Source: Agaribacillus aureus
GTDB taxonomy: Bacteria > Bacteroidota > Bacteroidia > Cytophagales > Cyclobacteriaceae
Direction: 5' to 3'
Length of the DNA: 64,000 nt
Assembly: GCA_030442055.1 (NCBI GenBank)
Contig: JAUJEB010000001.1
Location: 2,976,001 to 3,040,000, forward strand
The position numbers and the translations under genes are program-made. The notes under the pieces were generated by a model, which was not told the DNA's origin, did no database searches, and saw nothing but the letters and a program-made list of their open reading frames with translations. Positions 18,437 to 27,652 of this stretch are shown one piece after another (position 1 is the first letter of the stretch; each line of letters opens with the position of its first letter).

Positions 18437-19855
18437 ATGGGAAGAAAATTAAAAAATACCGTAATCAAGGGGATTCAAATAGAAAGCATGGCGGCCGAGG
18501 GAAAATGTGTTGGACGGTATGAAAATCAGGTGATTTTTGTAAGCAATGTTGCGCCCGGAGACGTCGCCGATATCAGAATTACTAAAAAAAGAAAAAGCTT
18601 TTTAACCGGTGTTCCCATTAATTTTCAAAACTATTCTTCGCACAGAACCGAGCCATTTTGCGAACACTTTGGGCTCTGTGGTGGCTGTAAATGGCAACAT
18701 ATCGATTATGAAACCCAGCTGCACTACAAAAGACAGCAGGTAATTGATAACCTGGAAAGAATTGCCAAAGTGGACCTGCCGGAAATCCAGCCTATACTAC
18801 CTGCTAAAGACATACAGCGGTATCGCAATAAGCTTGAATTTACCTTTTCAAATAAAAGATGGCTTACCAATGAGGAAATAAAGTCCGAAACATCGATTGA
18901 TAAAAATGGCCTGGGTTTTCACATGCCGGGAAGGTTTGATAAAATTATCGATATAAACCATTGTTACCTGCAGGATGAAATCTCCGATAAAATCAGGCTG
19001 GCAACGCTAAAATTTGCCAAGGCGCAAAATATGGAATTCTACGACCTGATAAAACATTGCGGATTGTTGCGAAACCTGATCATTCGCACCTCAAATCAGC
19101 AAGAGGTGATGGTTATTATACAATTTGCAAGGCGTGAAGAAGATAACATTCAGGCGCTACTGGCACATTTGGAACAACAGTTTCCGGAAATCACCTCGCT
19201 GCAATACGTCATTAATGAGAAAAGAAATGAAACCTACCAGGACCTGGATGTCATCCCCTTTTCCGGGAAACCCTATATAACAGAGAAAATGGAAGACCTT
19301 AAATTTCGGATAGGACCTAAATCATTTTTTCAGACAAACTCCAGCCAGGCGCTGGAGCTCTACAATATTGCCAGGCAATATGCCGGGCTAAGTGGCAACG
19401 AGGTAGTGTATGATTTATATACCGGTACCGGTACTATTGCCAATTACGTCGCGGCACATGCCAGTAAAGTCATTGGATTGGAATACGTAGCCGAAGCCAT
19501 CGAAGACGCCAAAACAAATGCTGCCATCAACGGCATACATAATGCTGAATTTTATGCCGGCGATATCAAAGATTTGTTGAATGATGAATTCGTCACGAAG
19601 CATACCAGGCCGGACGTAATCATCACGGACCCTCCCCGGGCGGGAATGCATCAGGATGTTATCGACATGTTATTGAAAGTAGCACCGGCTAAGATCGTTT
19701 ATGTTAGCTGCAACCCCGCCACCCAGGCCAGGGATGTGGCCCTGTTGAATGGGAAGTACCAGGTTACTAAAGTGCAACCTGTTGATATGTTTCCTCAGAC
19801 TTATCATGTGGAATGCATCTGCTTGTTGGAGTTGAGAAAGGATATGGGAAATTAG
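18437..19855 (+). CDS. rlmD: 23S rRNA (uracil-C5)-methyltransferase, RlmD/RumA type
   Basis: 472 aa. The N-terminal TRAM domain (about 1-65) is followed by the iron-sulfur cysteines Cys75, Cys81, Cys84 (CEHFGLCGGC) and Cys176 (INHCYLQ). The SAM-binding motif is YDLYTGTGT (325-333), the DPPR motif is at 398-401 and the catalytic Cys425 lies in VSCNPATQ. The C terminus PVDMFPQTYHVECICLLE is family-typical. It methylates a uridine of 23S rRNA (position 1939 in E. coli numbering). A relic of a related C-terminal sequence occurs in two copies of the dispersed repeat at 21.9 and 63.5 kb. Confidence 0.92.
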   Translation: MGRKLKNTVIKGIQIESMAAEGKCVGRYENQVIFVSNVAPGDVADIRITKKRKSFLTGVPINFQNYSSHRTEPFCEHFGLCGGCKWQHIDYETQLHYKRQQVIDNLERIAKVDLPEIQPILPAKDIQRYRNKLEFTFSNKRWLTNEEIKSETSIDKNGLGFHMPGRFDKIIDINHCYLQDEISDKIRLATLKFAKAQNMEFYDLIKHCGLLRNLIIRTSNQQEVMVIIQFARREEDNIQALLAHLEQQFPEITSLQYVINEKRNETYQDLDVIPFSGKPYITEKMEDLKFRIGPKSFFQTNSSQALELYNIARQYAGLSGNEVVYDLYTGTGTIANYVAAHASKVIGLEYVAEAIEDAKTNAAINGIHNAEFYAGDIKDLLNDEFVTKHTRPDVIITDPPRAGMHQDVIDMLLKVAPAKIVYVSCNPATQARDVALLNGKYQVTKVQPVDMFPQTYHVECICLLELRKDMGN

Positions 19856-19879
19856 ATGCGAAATTTCCTATGGAAGTTA

Positions 19880-20010
19880 GGAAATTGTAGCAAAAACAGT
19901 GTTTTCAGGCCTTTTTCATTTCCTATGCTTTCCTATCTTTTCTCATCCATTCCCAACATTTTCCTAAACTTCCCACATGTTTTTGTCCGCGAAAAGAAAT
20001 GGGCAAACAT
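19880..20010. repeat. Dispersed intergenic repeat, diverged copy D
   Basis: A pyrimidine-rich stretch with TTTCCTATCTTTTC, CCCAACATTTTCC and TGTTTTTGTCCGCG matches, with gaps, the repeat at 21.8-22.05 kb and 63.3-63.56 kb. It directly follows rlmD and precedes the AbiE pair. The match is weaker than between the other two copies. Confidence 0.5.
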
Positions 20011-20145
20011 ATCCTCCGGCCAATCGATTTGACGCATATTTCATGAGTTTATATTTTCAAATAAGAAGGAACTAATAGTACCTTTATAACAAAAATTTTA
20101 AACCAATAGCTTGCAATAGTTTAAAGTACATGATAAATTGGTATT

Positions 20146-20919
20146 ATGGGTACCGAAAAAGGAAGTAAAATAAACCAGCTACTACAAACACAACCCAAAG
20201 GGGTTGTGTTCCTGGCCTCCTGGCTATCTAAAAATGGGTATAGCTCTGATTTACAAAAGAGATACCGAAAAAGCAACTGGCTTAAATCCATAGGTACAGG
20301 CGCTATGGTCAGAACCGGTGATGTGATCAATTATGAAGGTGCTTTATTCACATTACAGAAACAGGCCTCTTCAAGTATACACGCTGGTGGAAAAACGGCA
20401 CTGTCACTGTTAGGAAAATCTCATTATCTTCAATTTTCAACCAAGAGAATAACACTGTTTGGAGGGAAAGGAGAAAGTTTACCTGTTTGGTTTCAAAATT
20501 ATGATTGGGGTGTTGAATTCAATTATTATCAATCGGGTTTCCTTCCCAAGAATATAGGCCTCACCCAGATTGAACGAAAATATTTCACTCTTCAAATATC
20601 CAATACAGCAAGGGCACTTATGGAATGCCTATACCTGGTTCCCAAGTATCAAGACTTAAACGAGTGCTATGAACTAGTAGAAGGGCTAAATAATCTTAGA
20701 CCAAAGGAAGTACAAAAATTGTTAGAAGCATGTGCTTCCGTGAAAGTTAAAAGGCTTTTCCTGTTTCTGGCAGATAAGGCAGGACATGTTTGGCTAAAAC
20801 ACATAGACTTTGACCAAATAGACCTAGGTAAAGGAAAAAGAAGCATCATAAAAGGAGGCACTTATATTCCCAAATATCAAATCACTGTAAATAAGGAACT
20901 GGGCTTAAATGATGAATGA
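20146..20919 (+). CDS. AbiEi-like antitoxin (type IV toxin-antitoxin, transcriptional regulator)
   Basis: 257 aa. The N-terminal quarter (GVVFLASWLSKNGYSSDLQKRYRKSNWLKSIGTGAMVRTGD) is the winged-helix part, and the middle (GGKTALSLLGKSHYLQF...LFGGKGESLPVWF) and C-terminal parts match the AbiEi domain arrangement. In the known AbiE system this protein represses its own operon and counteracts the nucleotidyltransferase toxin without binding it. The stop overlaps the AbiEii start by 11 bp, so they are translationally coupled. The ATG at 20146 is the only start that keeps the whole winged helix. Confidence 0.85.
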   Translation: MGTEKGSKINQLLQTQPKGVVFLASWLSKNGYSSDLQKRYRKSNWLKSIGTGAMVRTGDVINYEGALFTLQKQASSSIHAGGKTALSLLGKSHYLQFSTKRITLFGGKGESLPVWFQNYDWGVEFNYYQSGFLPKNIGLTQIERKYFTLQISNTARALMECLYLVPKYQDLNECYELVEGLNNLRPKEVQKLLEACASVKVKRLFLFLADKAGHVWLKHIDFDQIDLGKGKRSIIKGGTYIPKYQITVNKELGLNDE

Positions 20920-21814
20920 AACTTATAGAGAACAGGCATCCTTACTACTGTCTGTTTTGCCAGATGTAGCTAAAGAAAAATATTTTGCATTGCATGGGGG
21001 GACAGCTATCAACCTCTTTGTGCGTGAAATACCCAGGTTATCTGTGGACATTGATTTGACATACCTGCCAATTGAAGATCGGCAAACCTCATTAGACAAT
21101 ATTGCCGATGCTTTGGAACGGATAAAGGGACGAATTCTTACTGTCCTTCCCAAGGCAACAGTACAGCATCAAAAAGAGATTTCCAAACTTCAAATTTCCA
21201 ATCAAGGTTTTCAGATAAAGGTGGAAGTAAGCCAAACCAACCGGGGTACTCTTTCTGATCCTGCTGAACATCAATTATGCGAAACAGCGCAAGATCAATT
21301 CGATGCATTCTGCTCAATCGCTATTATCCCAATGTCTCAATTGTACGGTGGAAAAATATTCGCGGCATTAGATCGGCAACATCCACGAGACCTTTTTGAT
21401 GTAAAATACCTGCTGCAAAATGAGGGGATAACTGAGGAAATAAAAGAGGGGACTCTTCTGTCAATCCTAAGCAGTAACCGCCCCATGCACGAGTTACTTA
21501 AACCCAACTTACAAGATCAACAATCCGCTTTCGAAAATCAATTTTATGGCATGACTACTGAACCTTTTACATACGAGGAATATGAAACAACCAGAAAAGA
21601 CCTTATTACCAATATCGCCAACTCATTGACAGAAGCGGATAAACAATTTCTAATCGGATTTTCAAAATTAGAGTCTGATTGGAATATCCATGATTTTGAA
21701 AGATTTCCTTCGATTCAATGGAAAATTCAAAACCTCATCAAGTTTAAGAAGTCCAATCCTAATAAGTATAAAGAACAGGTTGAAATGCTGGAAAAAGTGC
21801 TTGCGAAGCATTAA
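20909..21814 (+). CDS. AbiEii-like nucleotidyltransferase toxin
   Basis: 301 aa. The nucleotidyltransferase signature is intact: HGGTAINLF (Gly30-Gly31-Thr32) and SVDIDL (Asp47, Asp49), then a conserved Lys149 and the RDLFD motif (Arg160, Asp161, Asp164) typical of AbiEii/AbiGii toxins. The family blocks growth by modifying tRNA or a related target, giving abortive phage resistance. All active-site residues I can identify are present, so the toxin is probably functional. The 3' end is 20 bp from the dispersed repeat. Confidence 0.9.
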   Translation: MMNETYREQASLLLSVLPDVAKEKYFALHGGTAINLFVREIPRLSVDIDLTYLPIEDRQTSLDNIADALERIKGRILTVLPKATVQHQKEISKLQISNQGFQIKVEVSQTNRGTLSDPAEHQLCETAQDQFDAFCSIAIIPMSQLYGGKIFAALDRQHPRDLFDVKYLLQNEGITEEIKEGTLLSILSSNRPMHELLKPNLQDQQSAFENQFYGMTTEPFTYEEYETTRKDLITNIANSLTEADKQFLIGFSKLESDWNIHDFERFPSIQWKIQNLIKFKKSNPNKYKEQVEMLEKVLAKH

Positions 21815-22060
21815 GATTTCCCATTTTTTTCCTAGTTTTTTAAAAGATGGGGAGCATTTCTCAACATTTTCCCAACTTATCTGGGAAAAAACTGAGAAAC
21901 GAACATGCTTTTGTCCGAATCTTGTCCACGCAAACACCCGAAGCTTCAAAAAAGGCCTTATACGTTCAATAGAGGTCGATTTTTGGCCAAACAAACATCT
22001 CATGTGGAAAGCGTGGTTTTGTTGGAACCGAGAAAGTAGATAGGAAAGTTTGCGGAAAAA
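21815..22060 (+). repeat. Dispersed intergenic repeat, copy A, with an RlmD-tail-like relic
   Basis: Shares with 63301-63560 the blocks GGGAAAAAACTGAGAAA, AACATGCTT, TTGTCCAC, GCCAAACA, TGTGGAAA and TTTTGTTGG in the same order and nearly the same spacing. Read in one frame, the end (about 21978-22040) gives FLAKQTSHVESVVLLEPRK and a stop, which looks like the C terminus of a RlmD/TrmA-type methyltransferase. Confidence 0.7.
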
Positions 22061-22507
22061 CTAGGAAACCCGGCTTTAAATTACTTTCCTGGATGTTTTT
22101 CTTTATCATTTCTTCCAAGGCTTTCCTGCGCTTCCCTATCGTTTCGAATTAATTCCCAACTAGAAATACCTTATTTCCTGCCGAATTTTGTTGGAAGGCA
22201 GCTTTATCTATTGAGGGGGCTTGATTCTCCTCCCGACAGTGAAATACATACTCAAAAGTGCAGTTTGGTTTGACGAACTTATGTAGTATCATCGAAACGA
22301 AAACTGTACCGTTACTCATCGTTTTCGACAGGCTTATGCGTAGCCTTACCAGAAATTGTCCACGAACAAAAAGTAAAAAACTCATCAGCAAGTAAATTAA
22401 GTATATCAAACTTTAATTGATTAAATTTTTACGCAATCTAAAAGGTGTCTTTGACATTTTTTCCCGGGAATAATACGCCCGACGATCTGCCTGAATTTTG
22501 ATAACTC
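22061..22507. other. Gene-free stretch between AbiE repeat and the Fic gene
   Basis: About 450 bp. It continues with the TTTCCTGG/CTTTCC pyrimidine-rich pattern of the repeat to about 22150, then AT-rich sequence with no reading frame I consider coding. TTGTCCACGAAC near 22355 recalls the repeat's TTGTCCACG block. Confidence 0.3.
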
Positions 22508-23551
22508 TTACCGAAAGTAGTTTTTAACCCCAAACTCATTTTGCTCGATAAAGATGGTTTTGAATGCCGCCAGATTATTTTGCTCATAAAAGAGCAACAT
22601 GGCCTTTTTATAATCCAGTGAATCTACGCTGCGGTAAGATAGCGGACAGGCATCATCGGCAATGAGAAGGGCATTGCTTATCATCCGGCCAGTACGTTTA
22701 TTTCCATCTTCAAAAGGCTGTATATAGGAAATCAATGCCACAGCAAGCAAGGCTTTTTCAAAGCCATTGTCTTTACCGTTTATTAGCTCACACATAAGTT
22801 TCAGATTTTCCCTGATCTGAAAATCATTATCCAGAGGCTTATAGGCTGTTCCTGTGATACCAACTGCACGTGAGCGAATGTTGCGTCCTACATTCAAGTC
22901 CTTAATTAGAAGGGAATGAATTTCTTCTAAGGTACGTAAATCAAGGGTTTTGGCAAGATCCTTATGCCCCATGAGGTAGGTAACAACCTCTTTATGATTA
23001 AGCAGCATTATTGCTTCCTCTTTGGTTTTGTTATCGGCCTCTTGTTTTTCTCTAAAAAGCCTTTCTGTTTCCAATAATGTATAAGTGTTTCCCTCAATCT
23101 GCGAAGATTTCCAGCTCAATTCTATGGTAAGGCGTTCCAGTTCTTTTTGATAAAGTACTGGTGAAAGGCTTGTGATATTGGTTTGGTATTCCTGCTTTAA
23201 CTTTTGTAGAAAGTTTAGTTCCTGATCTGTAAAAATTGAAATGTCTTCCAACGATGAAAGTAATTTATGGTTAAATGCAGTGTTGGCCTCTCGCCTATCT
23301 GGATCAAGATCAAAATAATCAGATGCGTCTATGGTAGCAAATAGCTGGTAGTAAGGGGCAATTACATAGACAATAGACCTTCCAGCACCAAGTTTTTTCA
23401 GATATTGAGCTTCAACAAGTTTTGCCATATCCCTGTTAAGCGTAGGAATACTGGCATCACTACTAAGAAGCTCTTTGATTTTTGAGATAGATGCCTGCCC
23501 TTGCGCATCTATTATATCCATGATTTCCTGTTGGCGTGGTGTAAGGTTCAT
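22508..23551 (-). CDS. Fic-domain protein with N-terminal winged helix; catalytic His replaced by Gln
   Basis: 347 aa. Residues 1-62 form a winged helix-turn-helix (TPRQQEIMDIIDAQGQASISKIKEL). The Fic domain follows, with the built-in inhibitory motif SSQIEGN (Ser149, Glu153, Gly154) that precedes the core in class II Fic proteins, and the core motif QPFEDGNKRTGR (278-289). Normally this begins with His; here the codon is CAG (Gln278). The rest of the ATP-binding loop (Asp282, Gly283, Asn284, Lys285, Arg286) is intact. Fic enzymes transfer AMP or similar groups to target hydroxyls; loss of the general base could make this copy inactive, regulatory or changed in chemistry. Four operator-like half-sites lie just upstream, suggesting autoregulation through the winged helix. 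Confidence 0.9.
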   Translation of the reverse strand: MNLTPRQQEIMDIIDAQGQASISKIKELLSSDASIPTLNRDMAKLVEAQYLKKLGAGRSIVYVIAPYYQLFATIDASDYFDLDPDRREANTAFNHKLLSSLEDISIFTDQELNFLQKLKQEYQTNITSLSPVLYQKELERLTIELSWKSSQIEGNTYTLLETERLFREKQEADNKTKEEAIMLLNHKEVVTYLMGHKDLAKTLDLRTLEEIHSLLIKDLNVGRNIRSRAVGITGTAYKPLDNDFQIRENLKLMCELINGKDNGFEKALLAVALISYIQPFEDGNKRTGRMISNALLIADDACPLSYRSVDSLDYKKAMLLFYEQNNLAAFKTIFIEQNEFGVKNYFR

Positions 23552-23565
23552 AATTGCATCTTTTT

Positions 23566-23629
23566 TCCTATCACGAAACTAGTTTAATCCTATCACAAAT
23601 GATAGGATTATTGAAGAAAAATGATAGGA
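23566..23629 (-). promoter_or_regulatory. Four-half-site operator upstream of the Fic gene
   Basis: TCCTATCA occurs at 23566-23573 and 23588-23595, and its reverse complement TGATAGGA at 23600-23607 and 23622-23629. The inner two form a perfect palindrome around CAAA, and each outer half-site lies exactly 22 bp from the inner one of the same orientation. The array begins 15 bp before the Fic start codon, in the promoter position. Confidence 0.75.
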
Positions 23630-23881
23630 TTTATCCGCGTCATAAAACCGCCCGCGTGAGCTGGCGGAGATTCATTAAAAACCTTTTCTCAATAGGACTT
23701 TCAATTAATGGCAAAAAATACCAAAAGTTGGGTATTGATTGAACATTACCACAAATGTAGTTTTAGGATCACTAAAACTGGATTTATTAAGCGTAACTGA
23801 TTTATCCATTTTTATTAATACCGTTATTTTCTGTAGGTAATTAAAGGAAATGCACAATTGCTGCTAAACAAATCATAATTT

Positions 23882-24058
23882 ATGCATAAAAAGTTTTTCC
23901 ATGCAATAACACGCATGCTTTCATCAATTGGACTTTCGGGATTCGTTGCTATTTTTATAGTGATCTTCCTTTTTTTATTTACATCTCCTGAGCAGAAACA
24001 AGAAATTATTGATACTTGGGTTTTATTTAAATCAAATGGTTTTTTGCTTATTACTTAA
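23882..24058 (+). CDS. Small membrane protein of unknown function
   Basis: 58 aa, ATG at 23882 to TAA at 24056. One strong membrane helix (SGFVAIFIVIFLFLF) after a basic N terminus (MHKKFFHAITR), then a short polar tail (SPEQKQEIIDTW). I do not recognise a family. The neighbouring 250 bp on either side carry no other gene. It could be a chance frame in AT-rich DNA. Confidence 0.4.
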   Translation: MHKKFFHAITRMLSSIGLSGFVAIFIVIFLFLFTSPEQKQEIIDTWVLFKSNGFLLIT

Positions 24059-24240
24059 ATTGTATAACCTGCCACACTTGCCCACTTTTGACAACAGATT
24101 TATTCCTTAACAAATTTGAAATTTTGTGACTTTATTATTCTGTAAAATAGATATGGATTATTTGGATAATAATTTTATTGACCTGACCCAAACCAAGGAT
24201 AATGATAGGGAATTATAATATTTTTTATTGGAATTAATCC

Positions 24241-25047
24241 CTAAATATTGCCTTTAATGTTATTTAATTCCCCAATTCGTTTCCTATAACCTAATGGAGG
24301 CAATAGCAGACCAATTGAAATTTCGATGTTTGATTTTTTTTCAGTAATAGTATTTCTAAAACTATCAGATCCTATGTCGATCTGATATTCCCAAAGTCCA
24401 AGTTCAGAAAAACTTAAGTTGTAGTTAATTCTAGCGGTTACAGCACCTCCATTTTTTAACGTTTTATCAACCCCGAGTCCAATAGACGCTAATACTTTAG
24501 TAAACTTTGGAGTATCTCTTGTTATAATTTCTGATACCCTATCGCCATTGAAAGGATCAATTAACGCGGATGATCGACTTCCAAAAGAAGCTTCTACAGG
24601 ATTATTAATAATAATCAGTCCTGCTTGTATGAAACTTGGTAGAGAAGAATTATCATCCTTATTTAAATAGTATTGTCCGAATATTGGAATCTTCAATAAA
24701 CTGAATGAACTTTTATCAACATTTTGATTTTCAAATCTTTTATTTGCATTATAATGAGTAGTCAACACCTTCCTAAATCCTATTTGCATAATCCCTAGTC
24801 CCAGTTCAATTCTTGTTTTCTTATTAAGTTCTTTATTAATAAATAATGTTGCCGATGGACTTATAAATGGAGTTAAGCTAACAGTTGGAGGCATCAAACC
24901 TTCGTTTCTAAATAATGACATTCCTACATTTGCGGAGCCCCTAAAGCCCAGTCTAATCCAATCATGTGGATCATTTTTACGATCTTGTCCCAGAGATAAG
25001 TATATGCTCCCCAAAATTAGTAGGAATGTCATTAATAGTTTCTTCAT
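24241..25047 (-). CDS. Outer-membrane beta-barrel protein (PorT-like)
   Basis: 268 aa. Signal peptide MKKLLMTFLLILGSIYLSLGQ, then alternating-pattern strands (WIRLGFRGSANVGMSL, RIELGLGIMQIGFRKVL, FSLLKIPIFGQYYLN, SFIQAGLIII, VLASIGLGVDKTLKNGGAVTARINYNLSFSELGLW, IEISIGLLLP). The repeated short amphipathic strands and LKIP motif are typical of small outer-membrane barrels in Bacteroidota. Function is unknown. A TPR-sensor relic lies 39 bp upstream on the same strand. Confidence 0.75.
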   Translation of the reverse strand: MKKLLMTFLLILGSIYLSLGQDRKNDPHDWIRLGFRGSANVGMSLFRNEGLMPPTVSLTPFISPSATLFINKELNKKTRIELGLGIMQIGFRKVLTTHYNANKRFENQNVDKSSFSLLKIPIFGQYYLNKDDNSSLPSFIQAGLIIINNPVEASFGSRSSALIDPFNGDRVSEIITRDTPKFTKVLASIGLGVDKTLKNGGAVTARINYNLSFSELGLWEYQIDIGSDSFRNTITEKKSNIEISIGLLLPPLGYRKRIGELNNIKGNI

Positions 25048-25085
25048 ATCAAAACAACGAATTGAGTTATTCTATTAGTACCTTT

Positions 25086-25280
25086 CTAATTAGTGTGTAA
25101 GAGCAAGTCTGCTGCTGACGATAAAGTATTTACCCTATTGGTGTCTTTTCGAGTGTCCTTCAGTTCAAGTAAGAGGCTATCTAAAATCTCCTCATTGGAC
25201 TGAATAGAAGCTGTCTGCGCTTTAAATAAGTTTAATAAAAGAAAAAGTGTAAAAGGATATAATGGTGATGTCGAAAAGCG
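25086..25280 (-). pseudogene. N-terminal relic of a TPR-containing sensor protein
   Basis: A - strand frame of 64 codons without a start codon reads FLLLNLFKAQTASIQSNEEI, then LDSLLLELKDTRKDTNRVNT and a stop at 25086. This is the end of a signal peptide plus the linker that opens TPR sensor kinases here; the intact regulator at 31.3-34.1 kb has RLDSLLQEVNKPEKDTNRVK. Everything downstream is missing. It could also be a short functional peptide, but the absence of a start argues for decay. Confidence 0.6.
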
Positions 25281-25618
25281 TTATTGCATTCCATAGGCGA
25301 TCCTCGGTTGAAATTGAGGATAATGTAAAATAGGCTTTAAGATTACTTACAGAGACTCCATTAATCTATTCTCAATGCAACTCATAATTTCCCTCCAGAT
25401 TTTTAAAACAATACTCATTTAATGGTTTTAGCATATAATTTGACAGAATCTGCACATTTATTGAGTTGATTAATTCTCAACTTGACTGCTATAAATCGAA
25501 ACGCAAAAGGCGTTAGTAATCCTATTTAAATCCCAAAACCATTCCTATATGGTTAAACGATGGGAGGCGTATATCGAAAAGCCTTACGAGTAGGACAAAA
25601 ATTTATTTCTTAACAAGA
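25281..25618 (+). promoter_or_regulatory. Intergenic region with a conserved leader motif before the lipoprotein gene
   Basis: No gene. At 25531-25600 there is a nested stem, TCCCA/TGGGA around ACCAT/ATGGT, running into GGGAGGCG, then CGAAAAGCC and ACGAG. The same GGGAGGCG...CG-AA-GC...ACGA arrangement, with its own upstream TCCC/GGGA stem, occurs before 36466 and in the leaders near 30230 (- strand), 53910 and 55115. The motif ends about 20 nt before the start codon. Confidence 0.5.
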
Positions 25619-27559
25619 ATGATTACAACTAGCATTTTTAGTTCCCCGCTCTTGAGAATATTGAGGGTGGGCTTTTCAAGATGCGGCATTGCCTTTACCA
25701 CAGCATTCATTTTGACCCTTTCTTTATTAGGATGTCGTGAGAATGAGACCATGGACGAAGGTAGACCACAGGAAGTAGTTTTCTCTATCAGTGCAACAGA
25801 AAGTAGCAGTCAGGCATCGACTTCTTCCATTAGTCAGGTGACCCAGGCGATTGTGACCATCACCAAAAGCGATAGTGTTGCTACTGAGTATACCAACGCC
25901 TCTATTGAAGTATATCCGTTTGATGGGCGGGTATTTATAAAAAACATTTCCCTTTTACCAGGCGCTTACAAGGTGACAGCATTTGCCTTAGCAAGTGAAA
26001 GCAATGAGATTCTCTATGCCACACCTATGGAGGGTAGTCCTTTGGCTGCCAATGTAACAACACATTTGGAGATTGATTTTGAGGTGGCACCAAATGAAAA
26101 AAACGAAATTCCGATTGAGGTGATCTCGGTAAGTGGACAAAGTCCTTCGGATTTCGGGGTAGTTTTTTTTGAAATTGGCGTGGTCGAAACCTTAGACTTC
26201 CAAATCAGCGTCACAGAACTGGGAGGAACGAGTTTCATTCCCTCCACTCTTACCATTACTTATGGAGAAGGCTATGAATACACTCAGGAGTTGACCGGGG
26301 AAGAGGATGCTGTACAAGTACGAGCGCAAAGTGAATTACACTATACAGTTATGGTAACAGCAATAGGTTATGCTCCTTTTGAAGCGGTCTTATCTCCTGC
26401 TGAACTCATGGTCTATGAGACCGAAGAGAAATTGTTTGCCGTAGAACTCGTGTTTCAAGCCCCAGGGGCTATTGGTGGTAATGGAATAGACCAAGTCGTT
26501 TCCTTCCAGCAGACTGCTGATGGAGGCTTCATCGTTGCAGGGTATGGGTATACCAGTTCAACAGATTTAATAGAAAATAGAGGGATAGAAGATGCCTGGG
26601 TATATAAGCTCGATCATGACAGAAACCTTGAATGGCAATACACCTATGGAGGAAGTGGGAGTGACAAAGCTTACGATGTTGTACAGATATCGGATGGTGG
26701 TTACATCATAGGTGCATCCACCAACTCTTTAGATGGAGATGTATCGGAAAATCTCGGAGGATATGATATATGGGTGTATAAACTGGATGCCAACGGTATA
26801 TTAGTATGGGAGCGTAGTTATGGAACTTCAGAAAATGAAGGCATTAATAGCGTTTTCATTCAACAAACTACTGATGCAGGTTATGTGTTAGCAGCATCAC
26901 TGAATACAGCTGAAGAGGACCCTAAGACCAAGGTGCTGAAGCTGACGGCGGCCGGTGATGCGCAGTGGGATGAAACGCTAAATAAGCTAGAACTTATTCA
27001 TGAAATTATACAAACTACAGATGGTGGTTATGTCGCAGCTGGAAAAAGTAATAGAGAAGATATGTTTTTACAAAAGCTCGCACCCGATGGCCAGACAGAA
27101 TGGCACAAAACCGTTGACTTAGATGGATTATCAAGTAGAGTTAGCGCTATTGTGCAGACTGATGATGGAGGATATATCGCTTGCAGCACTCATGGACGTG
27201 TCATAAAATTGGATGCTAGTGGTGAATTAGAGTGGAATTATAAGTCTAATGATTATGACTACTTAGAAAGCGTTGCTGTGACTTCATCCGGGGATTATCT
27301 GATAGCCGGAGCGGATGGTGACCTCCTTGGCCGTGGCGTATTTTATCTGCTCAAAGTGGATCAGAATGGTCAATTACTATCGACTAAAAGTCATGCTATA
27401 CCTAGTGGATATTATTACTCTTTGACGGAAGTGGATCAATTAGCTGGAGGCAATTTAGCATTTCTTATAAATAGAAAAGAATTAGCCTTAGGCAGTTTTT
27501 CGGATCGACCCTTAATCGTTGAACTCGACAGTGAAGGAAACCTGGTAGCGGGTAACTAA
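25619..27559 (+). CDS. Lipoprotein with Ig-like front half and a T-DGGY-repeat beta-propeller
   Basis: 646 aa. Lipobox LSLLGC (lipidated Cys39). Residues about 45-280 are beta-rich and Ig-like. From about 290 on, repeats of about 50 residues carry QQTADGGFIVAGYG, VQISDGGYIIGAS, QQTTDAGYVLAAS, IQTTDGGYVAAGKS and VQTDDGGYIACST, each followed by a VYKLD-type strand and W; this is a propeller family common in lipoproteins and cargo of this phylum. No enzymatic motif is visible. The unusually long, partly hydrophobic N-region makes an internal start possible, but no closer Met gives a basic N-region. Confidence 0.75.
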   Translation: MITTSIFSSPLLRILRVGFSRCGIAFTTAFILTLSLLGCRENETMDEGRPQEVVFSISATESSSQASTSSISQVTQAIVTITKSDSVATEYTNASIEVYPFDGRVFIKNISLLPGAYKVTAFALASESNEILYATPMEGSPLAANVTTHLEIDFEVAPNEKNEIPIEVISVSGQSPSDFGVVFFEIGVVETLDFQISVTELGGTSFIPSTLTITYGEGYEYTQELTGEEDAVQVRAQSELHYTVMVTAIGYAPFEAVLSPAELMVYETEEKLFAVELVFQAPGAIGGNGIDQVVSFQQTADGGFIVAGYGYTSSTDLIENRGIEDAWVYKLDHDRNLEWQYTYGGSGSDKAYDVVQISDGGYIIGASTNSLDGDVSENLGGYDIWVYKLDANGILVWERSYGTSENEGINSVFIQQTTDAGYVLAASLNTAEEDPKTKVLKLTAAGDAQWDETLNKLELIHEIIQTTDGGYVAAGKSNREDMFLQKLAPDGQTEWHKTVDLDGLSSRVSAIVQTDDGGYIACSTHGRVIKLDASGELEWNYKSNDYDYLESVAVTSSGDYLIAGADGDLLGRGVFYLLKVDQNGQLLSTKSHAIPSGYYYSLTEVDQLAGGNLAFLINRKELALGSFSDRPLIVELDSEGNLVAGN

Positions 27560-27652
27560 AGATAAATCTGGGTTAGTTAGTAAATAAAGAACCGCTTTCC
27601 TTTAAAGATCGAACCGCTCTTAGCAGTTATCGGCGGCTTTTCAGGAGCAATT

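Noticed and set aside
21690-22043. A + strand frame of 117 codons overlapping the end of the AbiEii gene
   Set aside because: It starts inside AbiEii in another frame and continues through the dispersed repeat; its residues are Lys/Phe/Trp-rich without protein-like pattern.
19855-22060. A complete integrative element carrying AbiE
   Set aside because: No integrase, no tRNA target and no clear identical attachment repeats are present; only the repeat similarity remains as a hint, so I report that alone.
22149-22409. A - strand frame of 86 codons downstream of the AbiE repeat
   Set aside because: Composition and start context look random; it covers repeat-like sequence and ends in no recognised motif.
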